NCBI GenBank assembly: GCA_024742355.1
Contig: JANSYM010000009.1
Coordinates: 124,001 to 188,000 of the forward strand
Source of the DNA: Hyphomonadaceae bacterium
Lineage (GTDB): Bacteria; Pseudomonadota; Alphaproteobacteria; Caulobacterales; Hyphomonadaceae
Reading direction: 5' to 3'
Length of the DNA stretch: 64,000 bases
Of the stretch, positions 1 to 10,015 are shown one piece after another (within the stretch, counting starts at the first letter, position 1; each line of letters opens with the position of its first letter). The notes below the pieces were generated by a model. It had not been told where the DNA came from, searched no databases, and saw nothing but the letters and a program-made list of their open reading frames with translations. A program made the translations under genes and the position numbers.

Positions 1-3000
1 GCCCGGGATGAGGATGGCAACGAGACGACCCAGACCGTGCTGGTCACGGTCAATGACACACCCGACGAAGACCCCGTATTCACCTCTGAACCGACGGTCA
101 GTGTCGATGAAAACAAGGTGGGCGTGTTCCACACTGTCGAAGCTATCCCGGATGTGCCCGGGACCCAGGTCAAATACGACCTGAACGGGCCGCATCAGGA
201 CCTGTTCCAGCTGGGTGAGGAATCAGGCGAATTGCAGTTCGTAACCCCGCCGGATTACGAAAACCGACCGCTTGAGTACATCGCGCTAGCATTTGCGAGA
301 TACAATGCAAATGGCGGAGATCTGCCTATCGCTGGCGACGAAAACCCGGCCGCGATCGCCGAGGATCCTAGCGCGCCGTCCGCGAACGGTATCCTAACCC
401 CCGGCGAAAGTGTTCTGGTCGACGGTTCTGCTGGATTTACCTATGTCGGGACCGTGAACATTGACGGTCATACGATGATTGTCACGCGCCTGGAAATCGA
501 TGGTTCGCTTTTCATCTGGTCGCCGACCGGTGTCGAAGTTGACCCTGACATATTCCCGGAAACGTTCTCCCTGCTGGACGTCACGCAAGAGGATTACCAG
601 CTCGAGCCAATCGATGCCTATTACGTGACCATTGAGGCCGAGGACGGCTATGAGTCGAGCGCGCAAGAGCTCGTTATCACGCTCAATAACACCGCCGATG
701 AGGGCCCGACTTTCAACTCGGGCACGACAGCCAACCTGGATGAGAATGAGACCGAAACCGGCTACACCCCGGCGGCCGATCCGGACGTGGCAGGATCGGA
801 GGTGACCTATGAAATCACCGGCGGCGCGGACGAGGCGCTGTTCGATCTCGATGCAGATGGCCAGCTGGTCTTCGTCAGCGCTCCGGATCACGAGACGCCG
901 GGCGATGTGGCCGGCAGCACTGGTGCCCGCGACAATGTCTATGAGGTCGAAATCACCGCCACGGATGAGGATGGCAATGAGACGGTCCAGACCATAGAAG
1001 TGACGGTCAATGACATCGCCGACGAGGATCCGGACTTCTCCTCCGACGCGACTGTCTCGGTTTCTGAAGGCGAGACCGAGACCGGCTACACCGCCGATGC
1101 GACCCCGGATATTCCTGGCGCGCCGATCACCTATGCGATCACGGGCGGCGCGGATATCGGCTTGTTCGACATCAATGCGAGCACGGGCAAGGTGACCTTC
1201 CTGAATCCCCCCGTTTTCGACGCGAATGATGCCAGCAACAACACTTATGAAATCATCGTCACCGCGACGGAAAAGAACGGCGAATCCGCCACTCAGACCG
1301 TCAGTATCACGGTGACCGAGGATCCGGGCGTCGACCTCGGCGACCTGGCCACAACTGCCGGCGTGACGCTGCTGGGCGATGCGGACAATGCATTGGCGGG
1401 TCGGTCCGTCTCGAATGCAGGCGATGTGAACGGCGATGGCATCGATGATGTGATCATCGGCGCGCCCGAACAATCAGTGCCGGGCGACGGCAATGATCGG
1501 CCCGGTATGGCGTATGTGGTCTATGGCGGGCAGGATCTGGAGCAGATCGATCTCGACAACCTGTCCCCGGATCAAGGTTTCATCGTTCAGGGCGAGACGC
1601 AAGGTGATTATCTGGGCATTTCGGTTGCAGCCGCTGGCGATGTGAATGGCGACGGCTATGATGATGTCATCATTGGCGCGACAGGCGCGAACTTTGGAGA
1701 CGGTGCGGCCTATATTATCTATGGCGGACCGACCCTCAGTTCGGACAATCTGATCGACGTTGCGACCATGACCGCGAGCCAGGGCGTAACACTCGATGGC
1801 GCCATTTTCAAAAGCGAGCTTGGTTTTTCCGTGTCCTCGGCCGGCGATGTGAACGGCGACGGCATTGATGATCTCATTATCGGAACGACCTCAGGAGATC
1901 AGACTTATGTCATCTATGGCGGGCAGGACTTCGCTACGATCGATTTGGGGGCGTTGACGTCCGATCAAGGCTTCGAGATCGCGGGTGACTCCGTCTATTC
2001 CAACAATTCGGTCTCGTCGGCAGGGGATGTCAACGGGGATGGCTATGAGGATGTGCTCGTCGGCGTTCCGGGGGCGTCATCAGGCACCGGAGCGGTTTAC
2101 CTTATCTTTGGTGGCCACAACAAGGATGAGATAGATCTCACCAATCTCGATCCGGCCGATGGTATCGAGATCCTCGGCCAACAGCCCCTCGCTGAACTCG
2201 GCTTTTCCGTGTCCGAGGCGGGCGACGTCAACGGCGATGGGTTTGATGACCTGATCATCTCAGCGCCATCAGGCTACGACAATGGCGAGAATGCTGGCCA
2301 GATTTACGTTCTCTATGGCAGCGCGAATCCGACGAGCCCTAACCTCGCAGCGCTGACGCCGGGTCAAGGGTTCACGATCCGGGGAGCAGATGAGAATGAT
2401 CTGGCGGGGCATTCCGTCTCGAATGCTGGCGATGTGAATGGCGACGGGTATGACGATCTGATCATCGGCGCTCCCGGTGCCGATCCACACGGCGAGGATA
2501 CAGGTGCCGCTTATGTCATCTATGGCGGGCCGGATCTCGGCGAGATCGATCTCGGCGATCTGACAGCGGCGCAAGGCTTCGTGATTGAAGGCGCAAACCT
2601 TAATGACGAGACCGGCGACTCTGTGTCCTCGGCGGGTGACGTCAATGGCGATGGCTATGATGATTTGATCGTCGGCGACCCGCAAGCAAAAGATGGCTCC
2701 GAAGAGCCCGGCGCGGCCTATATCATCTATGGCGGCGCCACGGGGACAGAGGACACGACCCCGCTCACGCTTACCGGCACGGATGCCGCCGACAATCTCA
2801 TCGGCAATGCGGGGAATGACTTGATCGATTCGGTGAGCACTGGCGATGTCGCGCGCGGCGGCGCGGGTGATGATGAAATCGTCGTACGTGGGGCTGATGT
2901 AGATTTTGCTGAAGTCGATGGCGGTCACGGCCGCGATACGCTTTACATGGAAAGCTCAGGGCTCACGCTCGACATACGCGCCCCGCAGACCCGCATTGAG

Positions 3001-6000
3001 AATTTTGAGGTGATTGACCTCAATAACATTAATGACACGGCCCTCATCCTCGATCGACTCTCCGTGCTGCGTCTGTCCGAAGATACCAGCGACGGCATCA
3101 CCACCTTGAAAATTATTGGCGAAGGCGAAGACAGAGTCGAATTCGCAGATTTCGGTTGGGCCTATGGCGGCACCGAGGGTGACTACGATATCTGGCAGAT
3201 TGGCAATGCGCGAGTGCTGGTCAAGATCGGCGTCAAAACGGACTTCTCGGCCACGCAGGACCCGTCCATCACCTCCGATGCAACCGCGAGCGTCGATGAG
3301 AATGTCGACACGGACCATGTCGTCTATGACGCCAATGCCAGCGATGGCGACAGCGCCCAGAGCGACCTGACCTACCGCCTCGCCAATGGCGGCGACAATG
3401 CCTTGTTCGATATAGATGCGACCACCGGCGCGGTGACGTTCAAGGCCTCGCCCGATCATGAGACGCCGGCGGATTCTGATGGGCAGAATGATTATGAGAT
3501 CACCGTCATCGTCACAGACGAGCACGGTAACGAAGACCGCAAAATCGTTATCATCACGGTGGATGATCTGGACGAGGTCGCCCCGGTCTTCACTTCTGAC
3601 GCGGCGGCCAGCATCGTCGAAGGCACCGCGACCACGACGGCTGTCTACACAGCCATAGCGACCGATGAGGACAATACTGGCAGCGGCGTATCCTACAGCC
3701 TCAAGGACGCGGGCGACCACGCCCTGTTCGATATCGATGCCAATGGCAATGTCACGTTCAAAGCCTCTCCAACCTATAATGATGGCGGCGACAATACGTA
3801 TGACATCACCCTCATCGCCTCCGACGGCACCAATGAGACCGAACACACGGTCACGATAACGGTGACGGAGGATATCAGTAGCGATCCGGGAGCCCCTGTG
3901 ATCACATCGCAATCGACGGGCAGTGTGGATGAGAATGACCATCGGTCCACCATTGTTTATGATGCGGACGCGACCGATCCGGACGGCGATGCGAGTGATC
4001 TGAGATACAGCCTCGCCGATGGCGGTGACAATGATCTTTTCAACATCGATACGCGCACGGGTGAGGTGAAGTTCAACGCGTCTCCGGATCATGAAAACCC
4101 GTTAGATGGCGATGGGAACAATGACTATGAGATCACGGTCATTGTCACGGATCCTGACGGCAAGAAAGACAGCTTGGATGTCACCATAACGGTCAACGAC
4201 ATCGCTGACGCGGCGCCGGAATTCACGTCTGGGTCGACGGCGAGTATCGACGAAAATCAGACAAATACCGGCTATTTCCCGGCGGCAACGCCTGACGGGG
4301 ATGGAGCAGCGGTTCGATACGAGATTACAGGTGGCGTCGATCGGGCGCAGTTCGACATCCACAGCACAACAGGAGAGTTGATATTCGTTTCGGCCCCCGA
4401 TCACGAGGACCCGAAAGACACGGGGGGTGCCAACGACGACAATGTCTACGAAGTGCGTATTACCGCGACCGATGAAACAACCGGCCGGGAGACTGCCCAA
4501 ACTGTTTATGTGACCGTAAATGATGTCGATGACGAGGAGCCAACTTTCGATTCTGAGTTAAACAAGAGCGTCGATGAAAATACGTCCGGGCCTGTCTACC
4601 AGGCCGTCGTCACGCCCGATGTCGAGGGGACGAAGGTCACATACTCGCTCGGGGACGCTGGAGATTCACACTTGTTCACGATCAATAAGAACACGGGTGA
4701 TCTGTCATTTAACAGCCCACCAGATTTCGAATATCCACTCGATGGAAACGAGAACAATTATTACGGTGCATCGATCGTGGCGACGATAGATGGCGGCGAT
4801 ACCATCACGCAGACGGTATTTATTCAGGTGGTCGATGTCGATGATGGCGACACACGCCCACCGGAATTCAATGCGCCGTCGGTGGTCTATGTGGATGAGG
4901 GCGCTCTTCTTGCCTTTGAGGCGTCGGCCACCGACCCGCTGTCCAATGATGCACCTGTCGGTATTTCGATAACTGGAGAGGACGCAGCGGCGTTGCGAAC
5001 CACAAGCACGAACGACAACATCTATTTCTGGAGCGCGTATCGACCGGACCACGAAAATCCAACCGACAATGATGGAAACAACGAATATAACATCACGCTG
5101 AGCGCAACCAATTCTCGCGGCGAAACCGCAACGCATGATGTCGTCATCAGGATTAGAGATATCGCCGATGAAGCGCCAAGATTCACATCGGAGTCGACCG
5201 CAAGCGTGAGTGAGAACGAGACAGAGACGGGGCTTTTCATCAGTGCCACACCCGATCTCGATGGCGCGGACGTGACCTATTCGATCGTCGGCGGCGCGCA
5301 CGGGTATTTGTTCGAGATCGATCCCCAGACCCGGGAATTGAAATTCAAAGAGGCGCCCGACTTTGAAGCTCCCCCATCGGCATACGAGTATGATAGCGTC
5401 GTCGAGTTCAGGATTGCCTCTGGGAACACAAGCATCGACCATAATGCAGATGGCACCCGTGTTATCTCCGATGACCCGGAGTCCAGCACCGAGGGAGTCC
5501 TCAATCCCGGAGACAATATTTGGATCGATGGGGCGCCGGCAGGGAATTTCTATGGTCATATCACAATTGGCGGCCACACGATGATCGTGACGTCTATACC
5601 TGGCTCTTTCGATACGACTGCTGGCTACAGGATATATGTCCCTGTCGGTGTCGATCCGGATACGATCAATTTCGATCTCGGCGCAGTTAGTCGAACCGCT
5701 TATGAGCTGCCGAAAACCAATGAATACGAAGTCATCATCGAGGCCGAAGAAGGCGGCAGAGCGACACAGCAACGCATCACCGTCACCGTCGAAGACGTCG
5801 ACGAGACGCCAGCCGCCGCCGCGGCGAATGCTGGCGATCTGGTCGACCTCTTGGACAATCTCGAGAGCGAGGTCGTCTCAACCCCGTCTGATCCGAACGA
5901 TGGCAAGACCTCGCCGCCGATTACGCCGGTTGCGCCGCAGCTGACCCCGGACTGGTGGCCGCAGGATGAGCTGGCGAGCACGCTGTTGCAGCTCGACATG

Positions 6001-6024
6001 TCAGACGCGCTGGATGGGTTCTAG
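1..6024 (+). CDS. Giant cadherin-like/FG-GAP repeat surface protein, 5' end outside window
   Basis: The reading frame is open from base 1, so the true start lies upstream; 2007 codons are visible. The visible part opens with cadherin-like repeats (about nt 1-1320), recognisable by recurring VTVND and DHE motifs. Seven FG-GAP/integrin-alpha-like repeats follow (about nt 1400-2740), each carrying a calcium-loop motif such as AGDVNGDGYDDLIIGAP. A short RTX-like stretch (NLIGNAGNDLID, ARGGAGDDEI) lies at about nt 2790-2880, and more cadherin-like repeats run from about nt 3260 to 5810. A module containing GHTMIVT occurs twice, at about nt 277-630 and 5386-5715. Proteins of this type are usually large secreted calcium-binding adhesins exported by type I secretion, but no transporter gene is in the window. 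The C-terminus ends in a proline-rich linker and an acidic tail. An adhesin role is inferred from the repeats. Confidence 0.9.
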   Translation, partial: ARDEDGNETTQTVLVTVNDTPDEDPVFTSEPTVSVDENKVGVFHTVEAIPDVPGTQVKYDLNGPHQDLFQLGEESGELQFVTPPDYENRPLEYIALAFARYNANGGDLPIAGDENPAAIAEDPSAPSANGILTPGESVLVDGSAGFTYVGTVNIDGHTMIVTRLEIDGSLFIWSPTGVEVDPDIFPETFSLLDVTQEDYQLEPIDAYYVTIEAEDGYESSAQELVITLNNTADEGPTFNSGTTANLDENETETGYTPAADPDVAGSEVTYEITGGADEALFDLDADGQLVFVSAPDHETPGDVAGSTGARDNVYEVEITATDEDGNETVQTIEVTVNDIADEDPDFSSDATVSVSEGETETGYTADATPDIPGAPITYAITGGADIGLFDINASTGKVTFLNPPVFDANDASNNTYEIIVTATEKNGESATQTVSITVTEDPGVDLGDLATTAGVTLLGDADNALAGRSVSNAGDVNGDGIDDVIIGAPEQSVPGDGNDRPGMAYVVYGGQDLEQIDLDNLSPDQGFIVQGETQGDYLGISVAAAGDVNGDGYDDVIIGATGANFGDGAAYIIYGGPTLSSDNLIDVATMTASQGVTLDGAIFKSELGFSVSSAGDVNGDGIDDLIIGTTSGDQTYVIYGGQDFATIDLGALTSDQGFEIAGDSVYSNNSVSSAGDVNGDGYEDVLVGVPGASSGTGAVYLIFGGHNKDEIDLTNLDPADGIEILGQQPLAELGFSVSEAGDVNGDGFDDLIISAPSGYDNGENAGQIYVLYGSANPTSPNLAALTPGQGFTIRGADENDLAGHSVSNAGDVNGDGYDDLIIGAPGADPHGEDTGAAYVIYGGPDLGEIDLGDLTAAQGFVIEGANLNDETGDSVSSAGDVNGDGYDDLIVGDPQAKDGSEEPGAAYIIYGGATGTEDTTPLTLTGTDAADNLIGNAGNDLIDSVSTGDVARGGAGDDEIVVRGADVDFAEVDGGHGRDTLYMESSGLTLDIRAPQTRIENFEVIDLNNINDTALILDRLSVLRLSEDTSDGITTLKIIGEGEDRVEFADFGWAYGGTEGDYDIWQIGNARVLVKIGVKTDFSATQDPSITSDATASVDENVDTDHVVYDANASDGDSAQSDLTYRLANGGDNALFDIDATTGAVTFKASPDHETPADSDGQNDYEITVIVTDEHGNEDRKIVIITVDDLDEVAPVFTSDAAASIVEGTATTTAVYTAIATDEDNTGSGVSYSLKDAGDHALFDIDANGNVTFKASPTYNDGGDNTYDITLIASDGTNETEHTVTITVTEDISSDPGAPVITSQSTGSVDENDHRSTIVYDADATDPDGDASDLRYSLADGGDNDLFNIDTRTGEVKFNASPDHENPLDGDGNNDYEITVIVTDPDGKKDSLDVTITVNDIADAAPEFTSGSTASIDENQTNTGYFPAATPDGDGAAVRYEITGGVDRAQFDIHSTTGELIFVSAPDHEDPKDTGGANDDNVYEVRITATDETTGRETAQTVYVTVNDVDDEEPTFDSELNKSVDENTSGPVYQAVVTPDVEGTKVTYSLGDAGDSHLFTINKNTGDLSFNSPPDFEYPLDGNENNYYGASIVATIDGGDTITQTVFIQVVDVDDGDTRPPEFNAPSVVYVDEGALLAFEASATDPLSNDAPVGISITGEDAAALRTTSTNDNIYFWSAYRPDHENPTDNDGNNEYNITLSATNSRGETATHDVVIRIRDIADEAPRFTSESTASVSENETETGLFISATPDLDGADVTYSIVGGAHGYLFEIDPQTRELKFKEAPDFEAPPSAYEYDSVVEFRIASGNTSIDHNADGTRVISDDPESSTEGVLNPGDNIWIDGAPAGNFYGHITIGGHTMIVTSIPGSFDTTAGYRIYVPVGVDPDTINFDLGAVSRTAYELPKTNEYEVIIEAEEGGRATQQRITVTVEDVDETPAAAAANAGDLVDLLDNLESEVVSTPSDPNDGKTSPPITPVAPQLTPDWWPQDELASTLLQLDMSDALDGF

Positions 6025-6032
6025 GCGTCATG

Positions 6033-6064
6033 CGGGCGAGGGGCTGATGCCGCCTCGCCCGTTT
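6033..6064 (+). terminator. Possible terminator after the repeat protein
   Basis: A 9-bp perfect stem (CGGGCGAGG at 6033-6041 with CCTCGCCCG at 6053-6061) begins nine bases after the stop codon. Only three T residues follow, so intrinsic termination would be weak. Confidence 0.5.
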
Positions 6065-6133
6065 CGGCCTGCCGCGGCTTGTGCCAGGCACCCGCGAAAG
6101 CGCTGAAAAAACCTGTGTGCGCGGCCCCGCGCC

Positions 6134-6148
6134 TTAAGAGAGTTTTAC
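6134..6148 (+). promoter_or_regulatory. CtrA-like box upstream of ftsQ
   Basis: TTAA-N7-TTAC, one base from the TTAA-N7-TTAA full site bound by the cell-cycle regulator CtrA. It lies about 175 bp before ftsQ. CtrA control of ftsQA is known in Caulobacter; binding here is inferred. The rest of the 297-bp gap (6025-6321) shows nothing else I can name. Confidence 0.3.
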
Positions 6149-6321
6149 GACTTTGCTGCAAAATTGGCCCTTGGTGGATCGCGCCATGTGGTGAAAGCCG
6201 GTCTGCCTGATGGTGTTTAAAAAAGCTGCCTCAGCGCAGCCATCAAAGCGCATCAGGCGTTGGGAAGTCAGCCGCATGTCGTTGTCCAACGGGTAAAGTT
6301 GGCGATGATAAGGGATGCGGC

Positions 6322-7143
6322 ATGCCGCGAGCGAAAAGCAAAAAGAAGGCGCCGGAACCGGAAATCTATCTGGAACGCACCCAGATATCTTCCGTGGTCT
6401 TTGGCCTGGTCATGGTCGTCGCCATGATCGTGGCGGGCGCCGCTATGCTTGGCGGCTCGCTGTCGCAAATGGGCCAGCGCTGGGGCAGCGCCATGGACGG
6501 CGTGTCGCGCTCGATTGGCCTGTCGGTCGACACGGTCGAGGTGATCGGCCTCGAACATGTCCCGGCCGTCGCGCGCCAGATCAAGGCCTCGGCCATGGTT
6601 GAGCCCGGCGAGAACATGTTCCGCGCCGACCCGCATCTGATCCGCCGCCGCGTTGAAGACACGCGCCTGGTCGCCAATGTCCGTGTCTACCGCCTGTGGC
6701 CGGACACCGTCATGATCTATGCCGATGCCGCCGAGCCGATGGCGCTGTGGAATGATGGCGAGGCCTGGACCGTGGTCGACAATTTCGGGCGCCTGATGCC
6801 GAAAGTCCGCCCGCAGGATCATGCCACCCTGGTCAAGACGGTCGGGATTGGCGGACCGGAAGCGACGCCGGCCCTGGAAAATGTCTTCCGGGTCATGCCG
6901 GACCTGCGCGCTGAGGTCGACCATGCCCGCCGCGTCGCTGGCCGGCGCTGGGACCTGGTGCTGCGTTCCGGCGCCTTGGTGAAATTGCCGAATGACGAGA
7001 ATATTGCGCCCAGCGTGCTGAGTTTTGCGCGCATGGACGAAGCTGGGGAGCTGACGCACAGACCACTCAAGGAGATCGATCTGCGCGTCACCGGGCGGGT
7101 GTTTCTGACCCCCGCACAAGATGAGATGGGAGGGGCCGCATAA
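6322..7143 (+). CDS. ftsQ: Cell division protein FtsQ
   Basis: FtsQ is a bitopic inner-membrane divisome protein that links FtsB/FtsL to the septal peptidoglycan machinery. The 273-residue product has a basic cytoplasmic tail (about 1-23), one transmembrane helix (about 24-47) and a POTRA-like beginning with the motif VEVIGLEHV (about 73-81), followed by the beta domain. The ATG at 6322 follows an AAGGG motif by seven bases. The stop codon overlaps the ftsA start as TAATG, which implies translational coupling. In most alphaproteobacteria ddl and mur genes precede ftsQ; here the giant repeat protein gene does. Identity rests on the fold signature plus position directly before ftsA. Confidence 0.93.
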   Translation: MPRAKSKKKAPEPEIYLERTQISSVVFGLVMVVAMIVAGAAMLGGSLSQMGQRWGSAMDGVSRSIGLSVDTVEVIGLEHVPAVARQIKASAMVEPGENMFRADPHLIRRRVEDTRLVANVRVYRLWPDTVMIYADAAEPMALWNDGEAWTVVDNFGRLMPKVRPQDHATLVKTVGIGGPEATPALENVFRVMPDLRAEVDHARRVAGRRWDLVLRSGALVKLPNDENIAPSVLSFARMDEAGELTHRPLKEIDLRVTGRVFLTPAQDEMGGAA

Positions 7144-8438
7144 TGGCGACAAGCACGCAGAGACTGAAACCGAGACATGTGGGCAAGGCGGGCACCGTCG
7201 TTGCCGCGCTGGATATCGGCTGTTCAAAAATTGCGTGCCTGATCGGACGTGTGGACCCGGGCAGCCGCGCCGGATTTGCCTTCATGGGCGGCGGCCGCCA
7301 GCAGAGCCGCGGCTTCAATGGCGGCTCGATCAGCGATATTGAAGCGCTCGAACGCTCGATCCGCCTCGCCGTTGAGGATGCCGAGCGCGAAGCCGGGGAG
7401 CGGATTGATCGCGTTATCCTCGGCATTACCGGCCCGAAAGTTGATAGCCAGCTCGCCGAAGCTGAAATCGAACTCGGCCAGCGCGAGATTTCCAGCCGCG
7501 ATGTCCAGAAAGTCTGGGCCCAGGCGCTCGGCAAGATCGTGCCCAAGGAGCGTGAGCTGCTCGGCGCTTATCCGGTCATGTACGGCGTTGATGACCAGGA
7601 TGATATTCGCGACCCGGTCGGCATGATCGGTGATCGCGTGCGCGTGTTGTTGAACGTTGTGACGGCGCCGAAATCGCTGGTCAAGAATCTGAAAGAGTGC
7701 GTGCAGCGCGCGCATCTCGGCGTCGAACGCATCGTTCCGTCGGCTCTGGCGAGTGGGTCTGGCACCCTGATCGAAGACGAGATTGAAAACGGCGCGGTCT
7801 GTATCGACTTTGGCGGCGGCGTCACATCGGTCTCTGTTTTCATGAACGGCGCGCCGGCCTGGCTCGACCTGGTCAAGGTTGGCGGCGCCCGCGTCACCGG
7901 CGACATCGCGCAAGGCATTGGCACCACGTTTGCGGCTGCGGAGCGCCTGAAGACGCTGCACGGCACGGCCGATACCGAAGGCCCGGGCATGGCTGAGCGC
8001 ATTGAAGCGCCGCGGCTCGGCGATGATGGCCGCCTGAAAGCCGGGCGCATGACTCGCGGCGAGCTGACCTCGATCATCGCGCCGCGCATCGAAGAATTGT
8101 TCGAAATGGTCCAGGCCCACCTGACGGCCAGTCCGCTGCGTCCGATCCTGCCGAGACGAACCGTACTCACCGGCGGCGCCAGCCAGCTTGCCGGCGTTCG
8201 CGAACTCGCCGCTGAGGTGTTGAAACAACCTGTGCGCCTCGGCCGGCCGATTGATGCTGACATTTTAGGTGACAATTACGGTAATCCGGCCTTTTCCACA
8301 GCAGCAGGTCTGATAAGCTATGAATTGAAGGGGTTTGCTGATGCTTCACGGGCAGGGGGAGCAGCAGCGCTTACCGGAGGTCCCGCCGGGCGTGGAGTGA
8401 TTTCGAAGGCCTTAAACTGGATCCGCGAAAATTTTTGA
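7143..8438 (+). CDS. ftsA: Cell division protein FtsA
   Basis: FtsA is the actin-like ATPase that tethers FtsZ to the membrane and recruits late division proteins. The 431-residue length is normal. The phosphate-1 motif ALDIGCSKIACLIG lies at about 22-35, the central ASKHA motif VCIDFGGGVTSVSVF at about 219-233, and the adenosine motif LTGGASQLAGV at about 341-351. The C-terminal GVISKALNWIRENF is a typical amphipathic membrane-targeting helix. The gene overlaps ftsQ by one base and precedes ftsZ by 101 bp. Confidence 0.97.
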   Translation: MATSTQRLKPRHVGKAGTVVAALDIGCSKIACLIGRVDPGSRAGFAFMGGGRQQSRGFNGGSISDIEALERSIRLAVEDAEREAGERIDRVILGITGPKVDSQLAEAEIELGQREISSRDVQKVWAQALGKIVPKERELLGAYPVMYGVDDQDDIRDPVGMIGDRVRVLLNVVTAPKSLVKNLKECVQRAHLGVERIVPSALASGSGTLIEDEIENGAVCIDFGGGVTSVSVFMNGAPAWLDLVKVGGARVTGDIAQGIGTTFAAAERLKTLHGTADTEGPGMAERIEAPRLGDDGRLKAGRMTRGELTSIIAPRIEELFEMVQAHLTASPLRPILPRRTVLTGGASQLAGVRELAAEVLKQPVRLGRPIDADILGDNYGNPAFSTAAGLISYELKGFADASRAGGAAALTGGPAGRGVISKALNWIRENF

Positions 8439-8454
8439 GCGAGATGACAGTCAT

Positions 8455-8469
8455 TTAAGGAACTTTTAG
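8455..8469 (+). promoter_or_regulatory. CtrA-like box in the ftsZ promoter region
   Basis: TTAA-N7-TTAG lies between ftsA and ftsZ, 71 bp before the ftsZ ATG. It is one base from the consensus full CtrA site. In Caulobacter CtrA represses ftsZ in swarmer cells, and the same logic may apply here. This is an inference from the motif only. Confidence 0.35.
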
Positions 8470-8539
8470 GCGAAGCTCGTCATTCTATTCCCGTACAAGG
8501 CGTTTGGTACGCAAAAACCAGAGAGAACGGGAATAAGCC

Positions 8540-9874
8540 ATGACGAAAGAACTCAAACCACGAATTGTCGTCATTGGCGTTGGTGGTGCCGGTGGAAACG
8601 CTGTCGACAACATGATCGAAGCGAACCTGCAAGGCGTTGAGTTTTACGTGGCCAATACCGATGCGCAGGCCATGCGCCGGTCGAAGACTGAAAACCGTAT
8701 TCAACTTGGGCCTGAGACGACGGCCGGCCTCGGCGCTGGCGCGCGGCCTGAAGTGGGCGAAGCCTCTGCCGAAGAATCCATGCCTGAGATCCTGGCTGCT
8801 CTGGAAGACGCACATATGGTCTTCGTCGCGGCCGGAATGGGCGGCGGCACCGGCACCGGCGCAGCCCCGGTCATCGCCAGGGCCGCACACGATAAGGGCA
8901 TTCTGACGATTGGTGTGGTCACCAAGCCATTCGGATTTGAAGGCACACACCGGATGACAACCGCTGAGTCCGGCCTTGTCCGCATGAAGGACGCCGTCGA
9001 CACGCTGATCGTTGTCCCGAACCAGAACCTGTTCCGCATTGCGAATGAGCGCACGACCTTTGCGGAGGCCTTCCGCATGGCCGATGATGTGCTGTATTCC
9101 GGCGTGCGCGGGATTACCGACCTGATGATCATGCCGGGCCTGATCAATCTCGATTTCGCGGATGTCCGCACTATCATGAAAGGCATGGGCACTGCCATGA
9201 TGGGCATGGGCGAGGGTGAAGGCGAAGGCCGCGCGCTTGAAGCCGCCCGCTGCGCCATCGACAATCCATTGCTGGACGATGTTTCGATGAAAGGCGCCAA
9301 GGGCGTCCTGATCAACATTACCGGCGGCTATGACATGACGCTGTTCGAACTCGATGAAGCGGCCAATGAGATCCGCCGCGAAGTCGACTCGGATGCGAAC
9401 ATCATTCTCGGCTCGACCTTCGATGCCGAACTGGAAGGGCGCATTCGCGTTTCCGTGGTCGCCGCAGGCGTCGCCGTGGAAGAAGCCATCATCGCCGCGC
9501 CGATCCGCCAGGAACCTGTGGTTGCAGCCCCAGAGCCAGCGCCTGTCGTCGTGACCCCGCAAGCCGCGCCAGAGCCTGAAATTGATCCGCGCCCGGATTT
9601 CCGCGGTCGCGAGCTTCCGCCGGCGCATATTGAGGGCCAGACGGGCAGTGACACAGTCCGCGCTGATGCTGCGTTTGCCAAGCCGGTGGCTGATAGCCCG
9701 GCCGGGTTCTCGAACCTGTTTGGCTGGCGCCGTGAGGATGCTGTTGGCGACAATGATGATGAGGAAGATCGCGAGACCATCGTCTCAACGCCGGAAGATC
9801 ATCCAAAACCAGCGCCATTTGATGATGCAGACCTCGAGATTCCGGCCTTCCTGCGCCGTTCTGCCAACAATTAA
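8540..9874 (+). CDS. ftsZ: Cell division GTPase FtsZ
   Basis: FtsZ is the tubulin-like GTPase that forms the division ring. The GTP-binding motifs are [13 protein letters not shown] (about 13-25) and the tubulin signature [11 protein letters not shown] (about 107-117). The T7 synergy loop appears as [11 protein letters not shown] (about 206-216). A proline/alanine-rich linker runs from about 325 to 425, and the conserved C-terminal peptide is [14 protein letters not shown], which binds FtsA and other partners. At 444 residues it is on the short side for an alphaproteobacterial FtsZ because the linker is short. A strong terminator follows directly, so ftsZ ends the transcription unit. Confidence 0.98.
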   Translation: MTKELKPRIVVIGVGGAGGNAVDNMIEANLQGVEFYVANTDAQAMRRSKTENRIQLGPETTAGLGAGARPEVGEASAEESMPEILAALEDAHMVFVAAGMGGGTGTGAAPVIARAAHDKGILTIGVVTKPFGFEGTHRMTTAESGLVRMKDAVDTLIVVPNQNLFRIANERTTFAEAFRMADDVLYSGVRGITDLMIMPGLINLDFADVRTIMKGMGTAMMGMGEGEGEGRALEAARCAIDNPLLDDVSMKGAKGVLINITGGYDMTLFELDEAANEIRREVDSDANIILGSTFDAELEGRIRVSVVAAGVAVEEAIIAAPIRQEPVVAAPEPAPVVVTPQAAPEPEIDPRPDFRGRELPPAHIEGQTGSDTVRADAAFAKPVADSPAGFSNLFGWRREDAVGDNDDEEDRETIVSTPEDHPKPAPFDDADLEIPAFLRRSANN

Positions 9875-9892
9875 GGCTTACAAATCGTTCAC

Positions 9893-9929
9893 AAAAAGCC
9901 GCCCAAACCCGGGCGGCTTTTTGTTTTTT
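9893..9929 (+). terminator. Rho-independent terminator of ftsZ
   Basis: A perfect stem GCCGCCC/GGGCGGC, flanked by AAAAA and TTTTT that extend it to 12 bp, has a six-base loop and is followed by G and six T residues. It separates ftsZ from lpxC. Confidence 0.93.
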
Positions 9930-10015
9930 GGACGTTTGCAACATTGAGCAACAAAGCTTGTGTTGAGGAGTCCGGTTGCCGCGGTGTTTATGCAGTGTCT
10001 GCAGGGAGAGTAGGC

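Noticed and set aside
394-1473. Long minus-strand open frame (359 codons) inside the repeat protein
   Set aside because: It mirrors the repeats of the + strand gene; the composition is an antisense artefact of high-GC repeated codons. Similar frames at 2956-4092 and 4705-5772 were rejected for the same reason.
2790-2960. Idea that the repeat protein is an RTX toxin
   Set aside because: Only one or two RTX-like nonapeptides are seen; the bulk is cadherin-like and FG-GAP repeats, so an adhesin is more likely.
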